A DNA stretch of 64,000 nucleotides from Clostridia bacterium (GTDB taxonomy: Bacteria > Bacillota > Clostridia > Christensenellales > CAG-138): NCBI GenBank assembly GCA_017545535.1, contig JAFWMS010000028.1, positions 62,001-126,000 on the forward strand. Reading direction: 5' to 3'. The notes beneath the pieces are model-generated. The model worked only from the letters and a program-made list of their open reading frames with translations, did no database searches and was not told the origin of the DNA. A program made the position numbers and the translations under genes. Shown one piece after another: positions 21,372 through 29,180 of the stretch. Each line of letters opens with the position of its first letter. Positions within the stretch are counted from its first letter, which is position 1.

Positions 21372-23096
21372 ATGACCAAAAAAGAGAGCAAAGCCCTGCG
21401 CCGCCCCTTCGTGAAGGAGCTGTTTCGGGGGAACACCTTCAACCTGTCCATGACCGTCCTGGCGTCGCTAATCGGCGCCGCGACCAGCCTCATGATCTCC
21501 TGGCTGCTCAAAGCTATCATTGATTTAATCTCCGGCGAATGCCCCTACACCATGGGGACGCTGCTGATCGTCGTGGCCGTGTCCATCGGGATCATCTCTC
21601 TGGGCTGGGCCCTGGACCACGCCTTTCTGTCCCGGTTTAGGGCGAAGGCCATGCGCCAGTATCGAGCCTACGTGTTCGACCGGCTCCTTGAAAAGGGCAT
21701 CCAGGCCTTCTCCGGCGAGAACTCCTCCCTCTACCTCTCCGCCCTTTCCAACGACGTGAACACCATCGAGCAGGATTTCGTTGGCCGACTGCAGAACGCC
21801 CTGGAGGTGGTGGTCACCTTCCTGGGTGCTTTGGGGCTCATGCTCTGGTATAGCCCCCTGCTGACGCTGATCGCCATCGGCTTTTCCCTGCTCCCCATCC
21901 TGGTGTCCATCGTCCTCGGTGACAAGGCGGCCAAGGCGGAGAAGGCGGTCTCCGACAAGAAAGAGGCCTACACCGGCATGCTCAAGGACGCCCTGACCGG
22001 CTTTGCGGTGATCAAGAGCTTCAAGGCGGAAAACAGCATCGCCCGCCTCCACGGCAGCAGCAACGACGCCGTGGCCCAAGCTTCCGAACAGCGGTCCAAG
22101 GTGACTGTGAACGTGGGCTATGCCTCCAACATCGCCGGGGGCATCCTGCAGATCGGCGTGTTCCTGGTGGCGGCGGCCCTGGCCCTCTCCGGCAAGGGCG
22201 TCACCGCCGGCACCGCCCTCATCTTTGTGCAGCTTTTGAATTACGTCCTCGCCCCCATCCAGAGCCTGCCCACCTTCTACGCCGGTACCAAGTCCGCCTT
22301 CGGGCTCATGGACAAGCTGGCGGAGGCCCTCCATAAGAACGTGCCCGACAAGGGCGAGCATATCGAACCCGAGCTCACCGAAGGGATCGAGCTCAGGGAC
22401 CTGACCTTCGCCTACGAGCCGAAAAAGCCCATCCTCAAGGACGTGGACATGGACCTGAAGGCCGGCGGCTGCTACGCCCTGGTGGGCGGCTCCGGCAGCG
22501 GCAAGTCCACGATCCTGAACCTGCTCATGGCCGCCTACGACACCTACGGAGGCCAGATCCTCTACGACGGCCGGGAGCTCAAGACCATCTCCCCCGGCTC
22601 CCTGTACGATCTCGTGTCCATCATTCAGCAGAACGTGTTCGTCTTCAACAGCACCATCCGGGACAACATCACCCTGTTCTCCGACTTCCCCAAGGCGGAG
22701 GTGGACCGGGCGGTGCGCCTGTCCGGCCTCAGCAAGCTCATCGCCGAGAAGGGCGAGGACTACCTCTGCGGCGAAAACGGCTCCGGCCTCTCCGGCGGCG
22801 AGCGGCAGAGGGTCTCCATCGCCCGGGCCCTGCTCAGGAAGACCCCGGTGCTCTTCGTGGACGAGGCCACCGCCGCCCTGGACGCCGAGACCAGCTTCGA
22901 GATCCTGGACGCCATCTTGAAGCTGGACGGCTACACCCGGATCATGGTCACCCACGATCTCGACGAGAACATCCTGCGCCGGTGCACGGGCCTCTTCACC
23001 CTTAAAAACGGCGCCATCGCGGAGCAGGGCACCTTCGACGAGCTCATGGAGAAGAAGGGCTACTTCTACTCCCTGTTCACCGTGTCTCAGCGATAA
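21372..23096 (+). CDS. ABC transporter, fused permease and ATPase
   Basis: This 574-residue half-transporter of the exporter type works as a dimer. Residues 1-310 hold six membrane segments (LASLIGAATSLMISWLLKAIIDL, then VVVTFLGALGLMLWYSPLLTLI and others). Residues 340-574 form the ATPase: Walker A GGSGSGKST, Q-loop IIQQNVF, signature LSGGERQR, Walker B VLFVDEATAAL and H-loop VTHD. The start at 21372 follows AAAGGAGG; an upstream ATG at 21312 is in the promoter region. The gene stands alone between a promoter and a terminator, whereas many such half-exporters come in pairs, so a homodimer is expected. The substrate (lipid, peptide or drug) cannot be told. Confidence 0.92.
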   Translation: MTKKESKALRRPFVKELFRGNTFNLSMTVLASLIGAATSLMISWLLKAIIDLISGECPYTMGTLLIVVAVSIGIISLGWALDHAFLSRFRAKAMRQYRAYVFDRLLEKGIQAFSGENSSLYLSALSNDVNTIEQDFVGRLQNALEVVVTFLGALGLMLWYSPLLTLIAIGFSLLPILVSIVLGDKAAKAEKAVSDKKEAYTGMLKDALTGFAVIKSFKAENSIARLHGSSNDAVAQASEQRSKVTVNVGYASNIAGGILQIGVFLVAAALALSGKGVTAGTALIFVQLLNYVLAPIQSLPTFYAGTKSAFGLMDKLAEALHKNVPDKGEHIEPELTEGIELRDLTFAYEPKKPILKDVDMDLKAGGCYALVGGSGSGKSTILNLLMAAYDTYGGQILYDGRELKTISPGSLYDLVSIIQQNVFVFNSTIRDNITLFSDFPKAEVDRAVRLSGLSKLIAEKGEDYLCGENGSGLSGGERQRVSIARALLRKTPVLFVDEATAALDAETSFEILDAILKLDGYTRIMVTHDLDENILRRCTGLFTLKNGAIAEQGTFDELMEKKGYFYSLFTVSQR

Positions 23097-23115
23097 AGCC
23101 CACAAGCCACGCAAA

Positions 23116-23145
23116 AACGCCGCCCGAAAAGGCGGCGTTCTTTTT
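23116..23145. terminator. Terminator after the ABC transporter gene
   Basis: AACGCCGCC and GGCGGCGTT arms around CGAAAA, followed by CTTTTT; an A-run on the other side may also stop the convergent DUF1295 operon. Confidence 0.92.
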
Positions 23146-23154
23146 GCGCTTTTG

Positions 23155-23985
23155 TCAGTCCCGATAGACCTTCATGGAGTGGAATTGCTTGGTGAACGGG
23201 AAGAGCAGGGGGACCGTGTCGGAATACTTCTGGTACGCCGGGTCCAGGCCGTAGGTCTTCTCGTGGCGGAGCTCCAGGCGGCTGGCGGAGTTGTACATGA
23301 CGTAGGTGATGAGCACCAGGGCGATGAGGACCATGATCCACTGCTTGCCCCGGACCGCGCCGATGCCGGAAACGGTGACGCCCACCCAGAAGAGGACCTC
23401 AGAGAAGTAGTTGGGGCAGCGGACGATCCTATAGAGGCCCGTGTCGCAGAACCGCTTGGGGTTGATCTTCTTGGCGGCGGACTTCTGCCGATCGGCGGTG
23501 GACTCGCCCAGGATGGCCAGGGCCATGACGGCCACGCCCACCCAGGCCCAGACGTTGTCCTTGGCCTGGTTGATGAAGCGATAGGTCACCGCGGAGGTCT
23601 GGGCGGTGTACATCCACATGGAGTAGGCCCACATGGGGATGGACACGAACACGGGCATGGCCTTGGCGGAGCCGGTCTTCTCCAGGGTCTTTTTGTAGCT
23701 GGCGTTGGTCAGCTCCCGCTTCAGGATATAGCCCCCCAGCCGGTAGCCGTAGATGACGAAGAGGGCGGCCATGATCCCCCGGGCCGGGGTAAGATACCCC
23801 TTGATAAGGCCCAGGATCAACAGGTAAGCGCCGATGCACATGACCGCGAAGCCGTAGCCCACGCTCATGAACCAGACGAACTCCTTGAAGCCCATGCAGC
23901 AGCCGATGGCCGCCACGATGACCACGCCCCACATGAACAGGGGCCAGACCTGACCGATGTATTCGGGAAGCAGCTCGAACATCAT
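23155..23985 (-). CDS. DUF1295 family membrane protein (steroid 5-alpha-reductase-like)
   Basis: This 276-residue integral membrane protein has six or seven hydrophobic segments. The C-terminal third carries the family core: RFCDTGLYRIVRCPNYFSEVLFWVG (G-L-Y-x-x-x-R-x-P-N-Y, NADPH/substrate region) and RLELRHEKTYGLDPAYQKY. The fold groups it with steroid 5-alpha-reductases and isoprenyl methyltransferases, and distant relatives reduce steroid or bile-acid double bonds in gut bacteria. The start at 23985 overlaps the upstream stop (ATGATG), with GGGAGGAAGG before it. It is the last gene of a five-gene TetR-controlled operon of redox proteins. A steroid or lipid substrate is plausible, but this is inference. 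Confidence 0.82.
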   Translation of the reverse strand: MMFELLPEYIGQVWPLFMWGVVIVAAIGCCMGFKEFVWFMSVGYGFAVMCIGAYLLILGLIKGYLTPARGIMAALFVIYGYRLGGYILKRELTNASYKKTLEKTGSAKAMPVFVSIPMWAYSMWMYTAQTSAVTYRFINQAKDNVWAWVGVAVMALAILGESTADRQKSAAKKINPKRFCDTGLYRIVRCPNYFSEVLFWVGVTVSGIGAVRGKQWIMVLIALVLITYVMYNSASRLELRHEKTYGLDPAYQKYSDTVPLLFPFTKQFHSMKVYRD

Positions 23986-24845
23986 TCCTTCCTCCCAAAG
24001 TACTCTTTGATGTACTGGGCGAAGGAGCCCTCGCCGGTCACGTCCTTGCCCACCAGATCGTGGGACAACGTCCACTTGGAGAAGAGGATGATGTCGTGCT
24101 TGCCGGCCTTCTTGATGGCGGGGAGATTGGCGAGGAGCCCGAACATCCAGATGGGGCTATCCTTGATGACCACCGGCTTGCCTGCGGCCCTAAAGCACAT
24201 CTTGGCCATCTCCTCATAGGTGTAGGTCTCCTTGCCGCCCACCTCGTAGAGCTTATTGGTGTCCAGCATGTGGTCATAGATGAACCTGGCGAAGTCCGGG
24301 CAGTCCACCACGTTGGCCTTCACCCCGTGGTAGCCCTTCAAGAGCTGCATCTCCCCCTTGTCCACGTAGGGCTTGAACACCTTGGCGATGTCGTAGAAAT
24401 AGCCCGTGGGCCGGTAGATCACGTAGTCCATATCCCCCTTCTTGAGCTCGCCTTCCAGCATGAACTTGGCGTGGAGCATGGGCACCTTCTCGGCGCCGGG
24501 CTGGTCGCAGGCGATGACGGAGATGTAGTTGAACTTCTTCACGCCCGCCCTCTTGGCCTCGGCGTACAGGTTCAGATTCCCCTTGTAGTCGATGTCGTAG
24601 GCGGTGAACTTGGTGGACGCGCCGGTGAGGCCCATGGTGGTGATGACCACCTCCGCCCCGTCGCAGAGGCCCTTCAGGGTCTCGGGGTTGGTGGCGTCGA
24701 TGGACCGGAAGGTATATTTCCCCTCCAGGCCGTTGTTTTCCTTCTCCTTCAGGTCGGCGGCCACGATTTCGCAGCCCTTCTCCGCCAGCACTTTCAAAAT
24801 CTCGAAGCCCAGGTTGCCGAAGGCTCCAGCCAATACGATCTTCAT
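23982..24845 (-). CDS. NAD(P)-binding NmrA/atypical SDR family protein
   Basis: This is a 287-residue soluble Rossmann protein. The nucleotide loop is VLAGAFGNLGFEIL (GxxGxxG at residues 7-13), with Asp30-Leu-Lys-Glu after strand 2. TTMGLTG follows strand 4, and YISVIACD lies where the extended-SDR active site would be. The usual YxxxK pair is not evident, as in NmrA-like or flavin-reductase-like atypical SDRs. It overlaps the DUF1295 gene by 4 bases and follows the PNPOx-like gene after 36 bp. It may transfer hydride for, or sense the redox state of, the operon's pathway. The substrate is unknown. Confidence 0.82.
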   Translation of the reverse strand: MKIVLAGAFGNLGFEILKVLAEKGCEIVAADLKEKENNGLEGKYTFRSIDATNPETLKGLCDGAEVVITTMGLTGASTKFTAYDIDYKGNLNLYAEAKRAGVKKFNYISVIACDQPGAEKVPMLHAKFMLEGELKKGDMDYVIYRPTGYFYDIAKVFKPYVDKGEMQLLKGYHGVKANVVDCPDFARFIYDHMLDTNKLYEVGGKETYTYEEMAKMCFRAAGKPVVIKDSPIWMFGLLANLPAIKKAGKHDIILFSKWTLSHDLVGKDVTGEGSFAQYIKEYFGRKE

Positions 24846-24881
24846 ACGCTTTTTCCTCCTTGTATGCTCGCTCTTTTAGGT

Positions 24882-25403
24882 TCACCGATCACAAACGACG
24901 ATCTGCCGCACGTCGAAGCCCTGCTTCACGAAGTCCGTGTCGTACATCTCAAACTTGGTGGGCACCACCCGGACCACGGCCACCTCCACCGCGGCGGCCT
25001 TCAGCACGTCGTAGGGGATGCCCTTGAAGGCCAAGAGCTTCTTGAATTCGTCCGAGGTGTTGCTGTAGAACTCCGCCCGGCCCATGACCTGGAGGCCGTG
25101 GGAGTCCTTGGGGTTCCCGTAGTACTCGAAGATGGCCAGGCTCACGTTGCGGTTCTTCTCCAGGCCGATGAACTTGCTGCCGCCCTCGGACACGAACCAG
25201 AAGCAGCCGTCCATGTAGGTGTACTCGATGGGGGTGCAGCGAACGTAGTCGCCGCAGCCCGTGGCGAAGCCGCAGGTGTTGTGCCCCTTGATGAAGCCCT
25301 CGATGTGGGCCCAGGCGGCGTCCCGATCCATGTGCTTGGCGGTCTTCTGCTGCTCGATCCAGAAGTTCTGGAAGTGGTGAAAATCCGGTTCAAATCCGCT
25401 CAT
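24882..25403 (-). CDS. Pyridoxamine 5'-phosphate oxidase-like FMN-binding protein
   Basis: This 173-residue protein has the split beta-barrel of PNPOx-like flavoproteins: the strand pair GFATGCGDYVRCTPIEYTYMDG, then FWFVSEGGSKFIGLEKNRNVSLAIFE (the K-N-R-N-V-S pattern after the FMN phosphate site), then LQVMGRAEFY. Such proteins bind FMN or F420 and reduce small organic substrates or act as heme-utilisation proteins. The stop lies 36 bp before the NmrA-like gene, and the start 4 bp after the flavin-reductase-like gene. Together with that gene it indicates flavin-dependent redox chemistry for the operon. Confidence 0.85.
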   Translation of the reverse strand: MSGFEPDFHHFQNFWIEQQKTAKHMDRDAAWAHIEGFIKGHNTCGFATGCGDYVRCTPIEYTYMDGCFWFVSEGGSKFIGLEKNRNVSLAIFEYYGNPKDSHGLQVMGRAEFYSNTSDEFKKLLAFKGIPYDVLKAAAVEVAVVRVVPTKFEMYDTDFVKQGFDVRQIVVCDR

Positions 25404-25406
25404 GGC

Positions 25407-26342
25407 TTACTTTCCTTTCTCCTTGCTGCGTTTGTCGTTGATGATCTCCATCTCCTTCACGTCGATGAGCTTCACGTTGTTCTCCTCCGCCCACTTGACG
25501 CAGCCCTTGAGGACCGTGGGCAGGAAGACCCGGGGCACCTTCACCAGCTTTTCGAGGGCCGCGTCCGTGAACTGGACGTCGGTCTGAAGCCGGTCGGCGG
25601 CATAGCGCACGCTGGCCACGGTGGTCTGCCGCTGAGGGAGCAGCTCCGGCAGGAGCCGGCGATGCTTGTGGTACCAGAAGTTCTTGGAGTCCCGATAGCC
25701 GTAGTCCACAGGGAGGTGGGGGAAGTCCCATGACTTGACCCCGTTGACGATGGCGTTCCGGTACTGCTCCTTCATGAGGATCTTGTCTATCTTCAGCACG
25801 AAGTGGGCCCCGTAGGGGGTGGTGATGCCGTTGAAGTCGTGGTATTTGTCAAGCTCGTAGTGGTCCATGCCCTCGGGGATGGGGCCGTCGTCCTGGGCGT
25901 TGTCCAGGGTGTCCACCCAGGTGCATTCCACGGCCTGGACCGCCTCGGTGATGACCTGGGGGTAGACGCCCTCCGGATCCTCGGCCTTGCGGAGCCCGTC
26001 CTCCAGATGGAAGCGGAAGTCCTTCATCTTCTCCGCCGGCGTGTCCCCGGGCCAGCCCAGGCGGACCATCTCCTTGAAGGTCTTGCGATCGTCGGGCAGG
26101 AAGTTGATGACGCATTTCTTGTGCTTGATCAGGTTTTGGGCCGTGTTGGAGGAGTTGCGGCACTCCAGCATGAAGGCGTAGAAGGGCTTCCCCGCCACGT
26201 AGAAGGGCGAAAGCAGGGAGTAGGGTCCGCAGGTGGTCTTCCCGTCGTCGGTGAGGGTGCTCACCAGCACCGCCGGCATGGGGTAGAACAGGGACGTTTG
26301 ATAGAAGTTGTCAACGATGCGCAGCTCCTGGAATGTGGACAT
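25407..26342 (-). CDS. Flavin reductase-like domain protein with C-terminal extension
   Basis: This is a 311-residue soluble protein. Residues about 15-190 follow the flavin-reductase-like split barrel: LFYPMPAVLVSTLTDDGKTT, YSLLSPFYVAGKPFYAFML, NSSNTAQNLIKHKKCVINFL (the S-N-T-x-x-N-I pattern of FMN-binding relatives) and the strand near VECTWVDTLD. Residues 200-311 have a different composition (Lys/Arg/Glu-rich; ends VKWAEENNVKLIDVKEMEI) and resemble a small helical extension that I do not recognise. It is the first enzyme gene after the TetR gene (27 bp gap). It probably binds FMN; substrate unknown. Confidence 0.8.
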   Translation of the reverse strand: MSTFQELRIVDNFYQTSLFYPMPAVLVSTLTDDGKTTCGPYSLLSPFYVAGKPFYAFMLECRNSSNTAQNLIKHKKCVINFLPDDRKTFKEMVRLGWPGDTPAEKMKDFRFHLEDGLRKAEDPEGVYPQVITEAVQAVECTWVDTLDNAQDDGPIPEGMDHYELDKYHDFNGITTPYGAHFVLKIDKILMKEQYRNAIVNGVKSWDFPHLPVDYGYRDSKNFWYHKHRRLLPELLPQRQTTVASVRYAADRLQTDVQFTDAALEKLVKVPRVFLPTVLKGCVKWAEENNVKLIDVKEMEIINDKRSKEKGK

Positions 26343-26369
26343 TCGCTTGTTTTCCTCCTTGTTTGCTGT

Positions 26370-26912
26370 TTATGCTTTGCCGGGGCCCATGCCCCTGCGG
26401 ATGAACGAAAGAAAGTCCGCCTCGGCCACCTCGGGATGCTGGCTGGCGGCGATAATGAGCTCCGAAAGCAGCGTCCTCTGCCCCGATGGGAGGACGAGCT
26501 CAAAGCGGTCGAAGAGGGCGGAAAGCTGCCCCTCGATCTGGGAGAGCAGCAGTTTATGTCTTGCCCGGAAGAGGGCTCCGAAGCCCTCTCCCGTGGGGTA
26601 GTTGGCCCAGACGGCTGCATAGGACGCGCTGAAGGAGCGGATGGACCCGTAGAGGCAGAGGATGCCCTCCTCCGGGCTGTCTACAGTGGCGATACGGGCC
26701 GCCGCCTTCTGAAGCTCCGCCTGCCAGTCCTGGGCCATGACGGCCCCCATGAGGCTCTCCTTGTCCCGATAATAGTTGTAGATGGTGCCCACGGCGATGC
26801 CGCAGTCCTCGGCGATGCCCCGGGCAGAAAAAGAGGACAGGTCTCCCCCCAGCAGCCGCTCCCGGGCCGCACGGAGGATCCTGTTCTCCACGTCTTCGAT
26901 GATCTTGGGCAT
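26370..26912 (-). CDS. TetR/AcrR family transcriptional regulator
   Basis: This 180-residue regulator has an N-terminal helix-turn-helix (residues 9-50: ILRAARERLL ... FSARGIAEDCGIAVGTIYNYYRDKESL, the textbook TetR pattern) and a ligand-binding C-domain of normal length. The ATG at 26912 is preferred: AGAGGTG precedes it, while upstream in-frame codons lie in the operator and promoter. It heads the redox operon and is divergent from an MFS gene. An 18-bp palindrome overlapping the -10 box (26926-26943) is the likely operator, so it should repress itself and the four enzyme genes until a ligand, perhaps the operon's substrate, binds. Confidence 0.93.
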   Translation of the reverse strand: MPKIIEDVENRILRAARERLLGGDLSSFSARGIAEDCGIAVGTIYNYYRDKESLMGAVMAQDWQAELQKAAARIATVDSPEEGILCLYGSIRSFSASYAAVWANYPTGEGFGALFRARHKLLLSQIEGQLSALFDRFELVLPSGQRTLLSELIIAASQHPEVAEADFLSFIRRGMGPGKA

Positions 26913-26925
26913 GCCGACACCTCTT

Positions 26926-26943
26926 TTATGAACACATTCATAA
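26926..26943. promoter_or_regulatory. Operator of the TetR-type regulator
   Basis: A perfect palindrome with arms TTATGAA (26926-26932) and TTCATAA (26937-26943) around CACA overlaps the -10 box and start point of the tetR operon promoter, the normal position for a TetR operator. Confidence 0.75.
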
Positions 26944-26968
26944 TAAATCCGGCGGCGGGGTTTGTCAA
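26940..26968 (-). promoter_or_regulatory. Promoter of the TetR-redox operon
   Basis: On the minus strand consensus TTGACA (26963-26968), a 17-base spacer and TATTAT (26940-26945). Confidence 0.82.
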
Positions 26969-26984
26969 GGCATTTCGCCCTTTC

Positions 26985-27014
26985 TTGACAAAGGTCCCCC
27001 GAAAATGGTATGCT
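26985..27014 (+). promoter_or_regulatory. Promoter of the MFS gene
   Basis: TTGACA (26985-26990), an 18-base spacer and TATGCT (27009-27014) with TGG in front (extended -10). Its -35 box faces that of the divergent operon, 16 bases away. Confidence 0.75.
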
Positions 27015-27043
27015 TTTGCTCACATTACGAAAAGGAGCGCTCC

Positions 27044-28204
27044 ATGGCTTCGCTGCTGCTTGCCGTCATCTACCTGGCCTTCATCAGCCTGGGCCTTCCC
27101 GACTCCCTGCTGGGGGCGGGCTGGCCCGTGATGCACGCTTTTCTGGGAGTTCCGCTGTCCTACGGCGGCATCGTGACCATGATCATCTCCTTCGGTACGG
27201 TAACCTCCAGCCTGCTGTCCGAGCGGCTGACCCGGAAGCTGGGGACCCGATACGTGACCCTCCTCTCCGTGCTGTGCATGGTCTTCGCCCTCTTCGGCTT
27301 CTCCTTCGCCACCCGGTTATGGATGCTGTGCCTGCTGGCGATCCCCTACGGCCTGGGCGCGGGGTCCGTCGACGCGGCCCTCAACAACTACGTTGCCCTG
27401 CACTACACATCCCGGCACATGAGCTGGCTCCACTGCTTCTGGGGCGTGGGGGCCATCATCAGCCCCTATGTCATGAGCATGGCGCTCACACGGGCCACCT
27501 GGCAGACGGGATACCGGGCCGTGGGCGGGATCCAACTGTTCATCGCCGCGGTGCTGCTTGTGACCATGCCCCTGTGGCGCGTCCACCAGCCCACAGGCCA
27601 GGCGCAGCCGGGCGGAAAGCTTCTGGGACTCCGAGGAGCATTGAAAATCCGGGGCGTGCCCCAGCTCCTGCTGGGCTTTTGCGGCTACTGCGCCCTGGAA
27701 AGCACCTGCATCCTCTGGACCGCGTCCTATCTCATCGCTGCCCGGGGTGTGAGCCCGGAGCGGGCGGCGGCCTTCGCTTCCCTCTACTTCATCGGCATCA
27801 CCGCGGGCCGGTTCCTGTCGGGTTTCGTCTCCAACCGGCTGGGGGATCGGACCATGATCCGCCTGGGGACGGGAATCCTGTTTTTGGGCGTCGTTTTGCT
27901 GCTCTTCCCCGGCCTCCCCGAGATCGTCGCCCTCGCCGCCTGCGTGATCCTGGGTCTGGGGAGCGCCCCCGTCTACCCCAGCATCATCCACGCCACGCCG
28001 TCCAACTTCGGCCCGGAAAACTCCCAGGCCATCATCGGCGTCCAGATGGCCAGCGCCTACATGGGCTCCACCTTCGCCCCGCCCCTCTTCGGCTTTCTCT
28101 CCCAGCGCCTGGGCCTCCATCTTCTGCCGGTGTACGTGGGGCTTTTCGCCGTGCTGATGATTTGGATGGTGGAGCGCGCGTTTCATTTGGCAAGGAATGA
28201 TTGA
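27044..28204 (+). CDS. MFS transporter (fucose-permease-like)
   Basis: This 386-residue carrier has twelve hydrophobic segments. The N-terminus (YLAFISLGLPDSLLGAGWPVM) matches the FucP/YfkF-like branch of the major facilitator superfamily. SERLTRKLGTRYV is the loop-2/3 signature, and SNRLGDRTMIRLG repeats it in the second half. AAAAGGAGCG precedes the ATG. It is divergent from the TetR-redox operon with interlocking promoters, so TetR may also influence it. It could import the operon's substrate or export its product, which is inference. Repeat copy B begins just after its stop codon. Confidence 0.87.
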   Translation: MASLLLAVIYLAFISLGLPDSLLGAGWPVMHAFLGVPLSYGGIVTMIISFGTVTSSLLSERLTRKLGTRYVTLLSVLCMVFALFGFSFATRLWMLCLLAIPYGLGAGSVDAALNNYVALHYTSRHMSWLHCFWGVGAIISPYVMSMALTRATWQTGYRAVGGIQLFIAAVLLVTMPLWRVHQPTGQAQPGGKLLGLRGALKIRGVPQLLLGFCGYCALESTCILWTASYLIAARGVSPERAAAFASLYFIGITAGRFLSGFVSNRLGDRTMIRLGTGILFLGVVLLLFPGLPEIVALAACVILGLGSAPVYPSIIHATPSNFGPENSQAIIGVQMASAYMGSTFAPPLFGFLSQRLGLHLLPVYVGLFAVLMIWMVERAFHLARND

Positions 28205-28212
28205 AAGCCAAT

Positions 28213-28350
28213 GGCCCTTTTCTTGGTAAGAAAAGGGCCCCAAAAGAACACAAATGGGAAGTATCGTTTGCGCGGTGCTTCCCATTATCATTCTTGAGCT
28301 TCTCTTTTTTGCGCCGCTTTTTTCCTCTTCACCGAAGAGAAAAAAGCGGC
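28213..28350. repeat. Structured intergenic repeat, copy B
   Basis: Hairpin GGCCCTTTTCTT / AAGAAAAGGGCC (28213-28239), central inverted repeat AATGGGAAG (28253-28261) / CTTCCCATT (28278-28286), and hairpin GCCGCTTTTTT...AAAAAAGCGGC (28313-28350, one bulge). Its reverse complement aligns with copy D over nearly its full length, including AATGGGAAG and TTCTTTTGGG. It separates two convergent genes and should terminate both. Confidence 0.85.
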
Positions 28351-28358
28351 AAAAGAAA

Positions 28359-29177
28359 TCACTTATAGCTATGCACCCCCGGCAGCAGCGTGTTCACCCC
28401 GATATAGGTGAAGATCACGCAGACGAAACCCACCACGGCGAAGACGGCAGCGGACTTGCCCTGCCAGCCCCGGCGGATCCTAAGATGCAGGTACACGGCG
28501 TAGACCAGCCAGGTCACCAAGGACCAGGTCTCCTTCGGGTCCCAGGACCAATAGCTGCCCCAGGCCCGCTCCGCCCAGATGGCCCCGGTGACGATGGTCA
28601 GGGTGAGAAAGAGCAGGCCCAGAGACACGCTCCGATAGCTCAGCATGTCCAGCTTCTCCCGGCTGGGGATGTGCTGGTCCAGGAAACCGCTCCCCTTCAT
28701 CCTCTCCCGCAGCAGGAAGATGATCCCCAGCACGAAGGACACGCCGAAGGCCCCGTAGGCGATGATGGCCGTGGACACGTGGAACCCCAGCCAGTTGGAC
28801 TGGAGGGCGGGCATGAGCTCGTGGATCTCCTTGGACTGCATGGCCGCATAGCCGATGATGAGGAAGATCACCGGCGCGGCGAAGGCCCCCAGGAGCGTAA
28901 ATTTGAACCGGAGCACGAAGATCAGGCTCACCAGGCACAGCCCCCAGCTGAAGGCGGAGGCGAACTCATACTGGTTCGTCAGCGGCAGCCGGCCGGCGGC
29001 GACGCCCCGCAGCACGATGGCCGCCGTGTGCAGAACCAGGCCCAGGACCTGGACCCAAAGGGCCACCCTGCCGATGGTCTCCTTCTTCACGGCCACGAAC
29101 AGGAAATAGAGGAGCATGGCCCCGAAATACAGGCCCAGCACCCCGTAAAAGAGCAGGTTTTCCAAGGGCATCGTCAT
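28359..29177 (-). CDS. resC: Cytochrome c biogenesis protein ResC/CcsA (WWD heme handling)
   Basis: This 272-residue membrane protein is one half of the System II cytochrome c synthetase, which brings heme to the outer face and attaches it to apocytochromes. The WWD signature is intact (WAERAWGSYWSWDPKETWSLVTW, about residues 200-222), flanked by membrane segments; conserved histidines appear in LVLHTAAIV, NWLGFHVSTA and the C-terminal GVHSY. Length is near the family minimum (about 8 segments). It follows resB by 3 bp. Presence of this system implies that the organism makes c-type cytochromes, yet none is encoded in the window. Confidence 0.93.
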   Translation of the reverse strand: MTMPLENLLFYGVLGLYFGAMLLYFLFVAVKKETIGRVALWVQVLGLVLHTAAIVLRGVAAGRLPLTNQYEFASAFSWGLCLVSLIFVLRFKFTLLGAFAAPVIFLIIGYAAMQSKEIHELMPALQSNWLGFHVSTAIIAYGAFGVSFVLGIIFLLRERMKGSGFLDQHIPSREKLDMLSYRSVSLGLLFLTLTIVTGAIWAERAWGSYWSWDPKETWSLVTWLVYAVYLHLRIRRGWQGKSAAVFAVVGFVCVIFTYIGVNTLLPGVHSYK

Positions 29178-29180
29178 TTT

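Noticed and set aside
26961-26992. TTTGTCAAG-N14-CTTGACAAA read as a regulator operator
   Set aside because: Each arm is fully explained by the -35 box of one divergent promoter; the 26926-26943 palindrome is a better TetR site.
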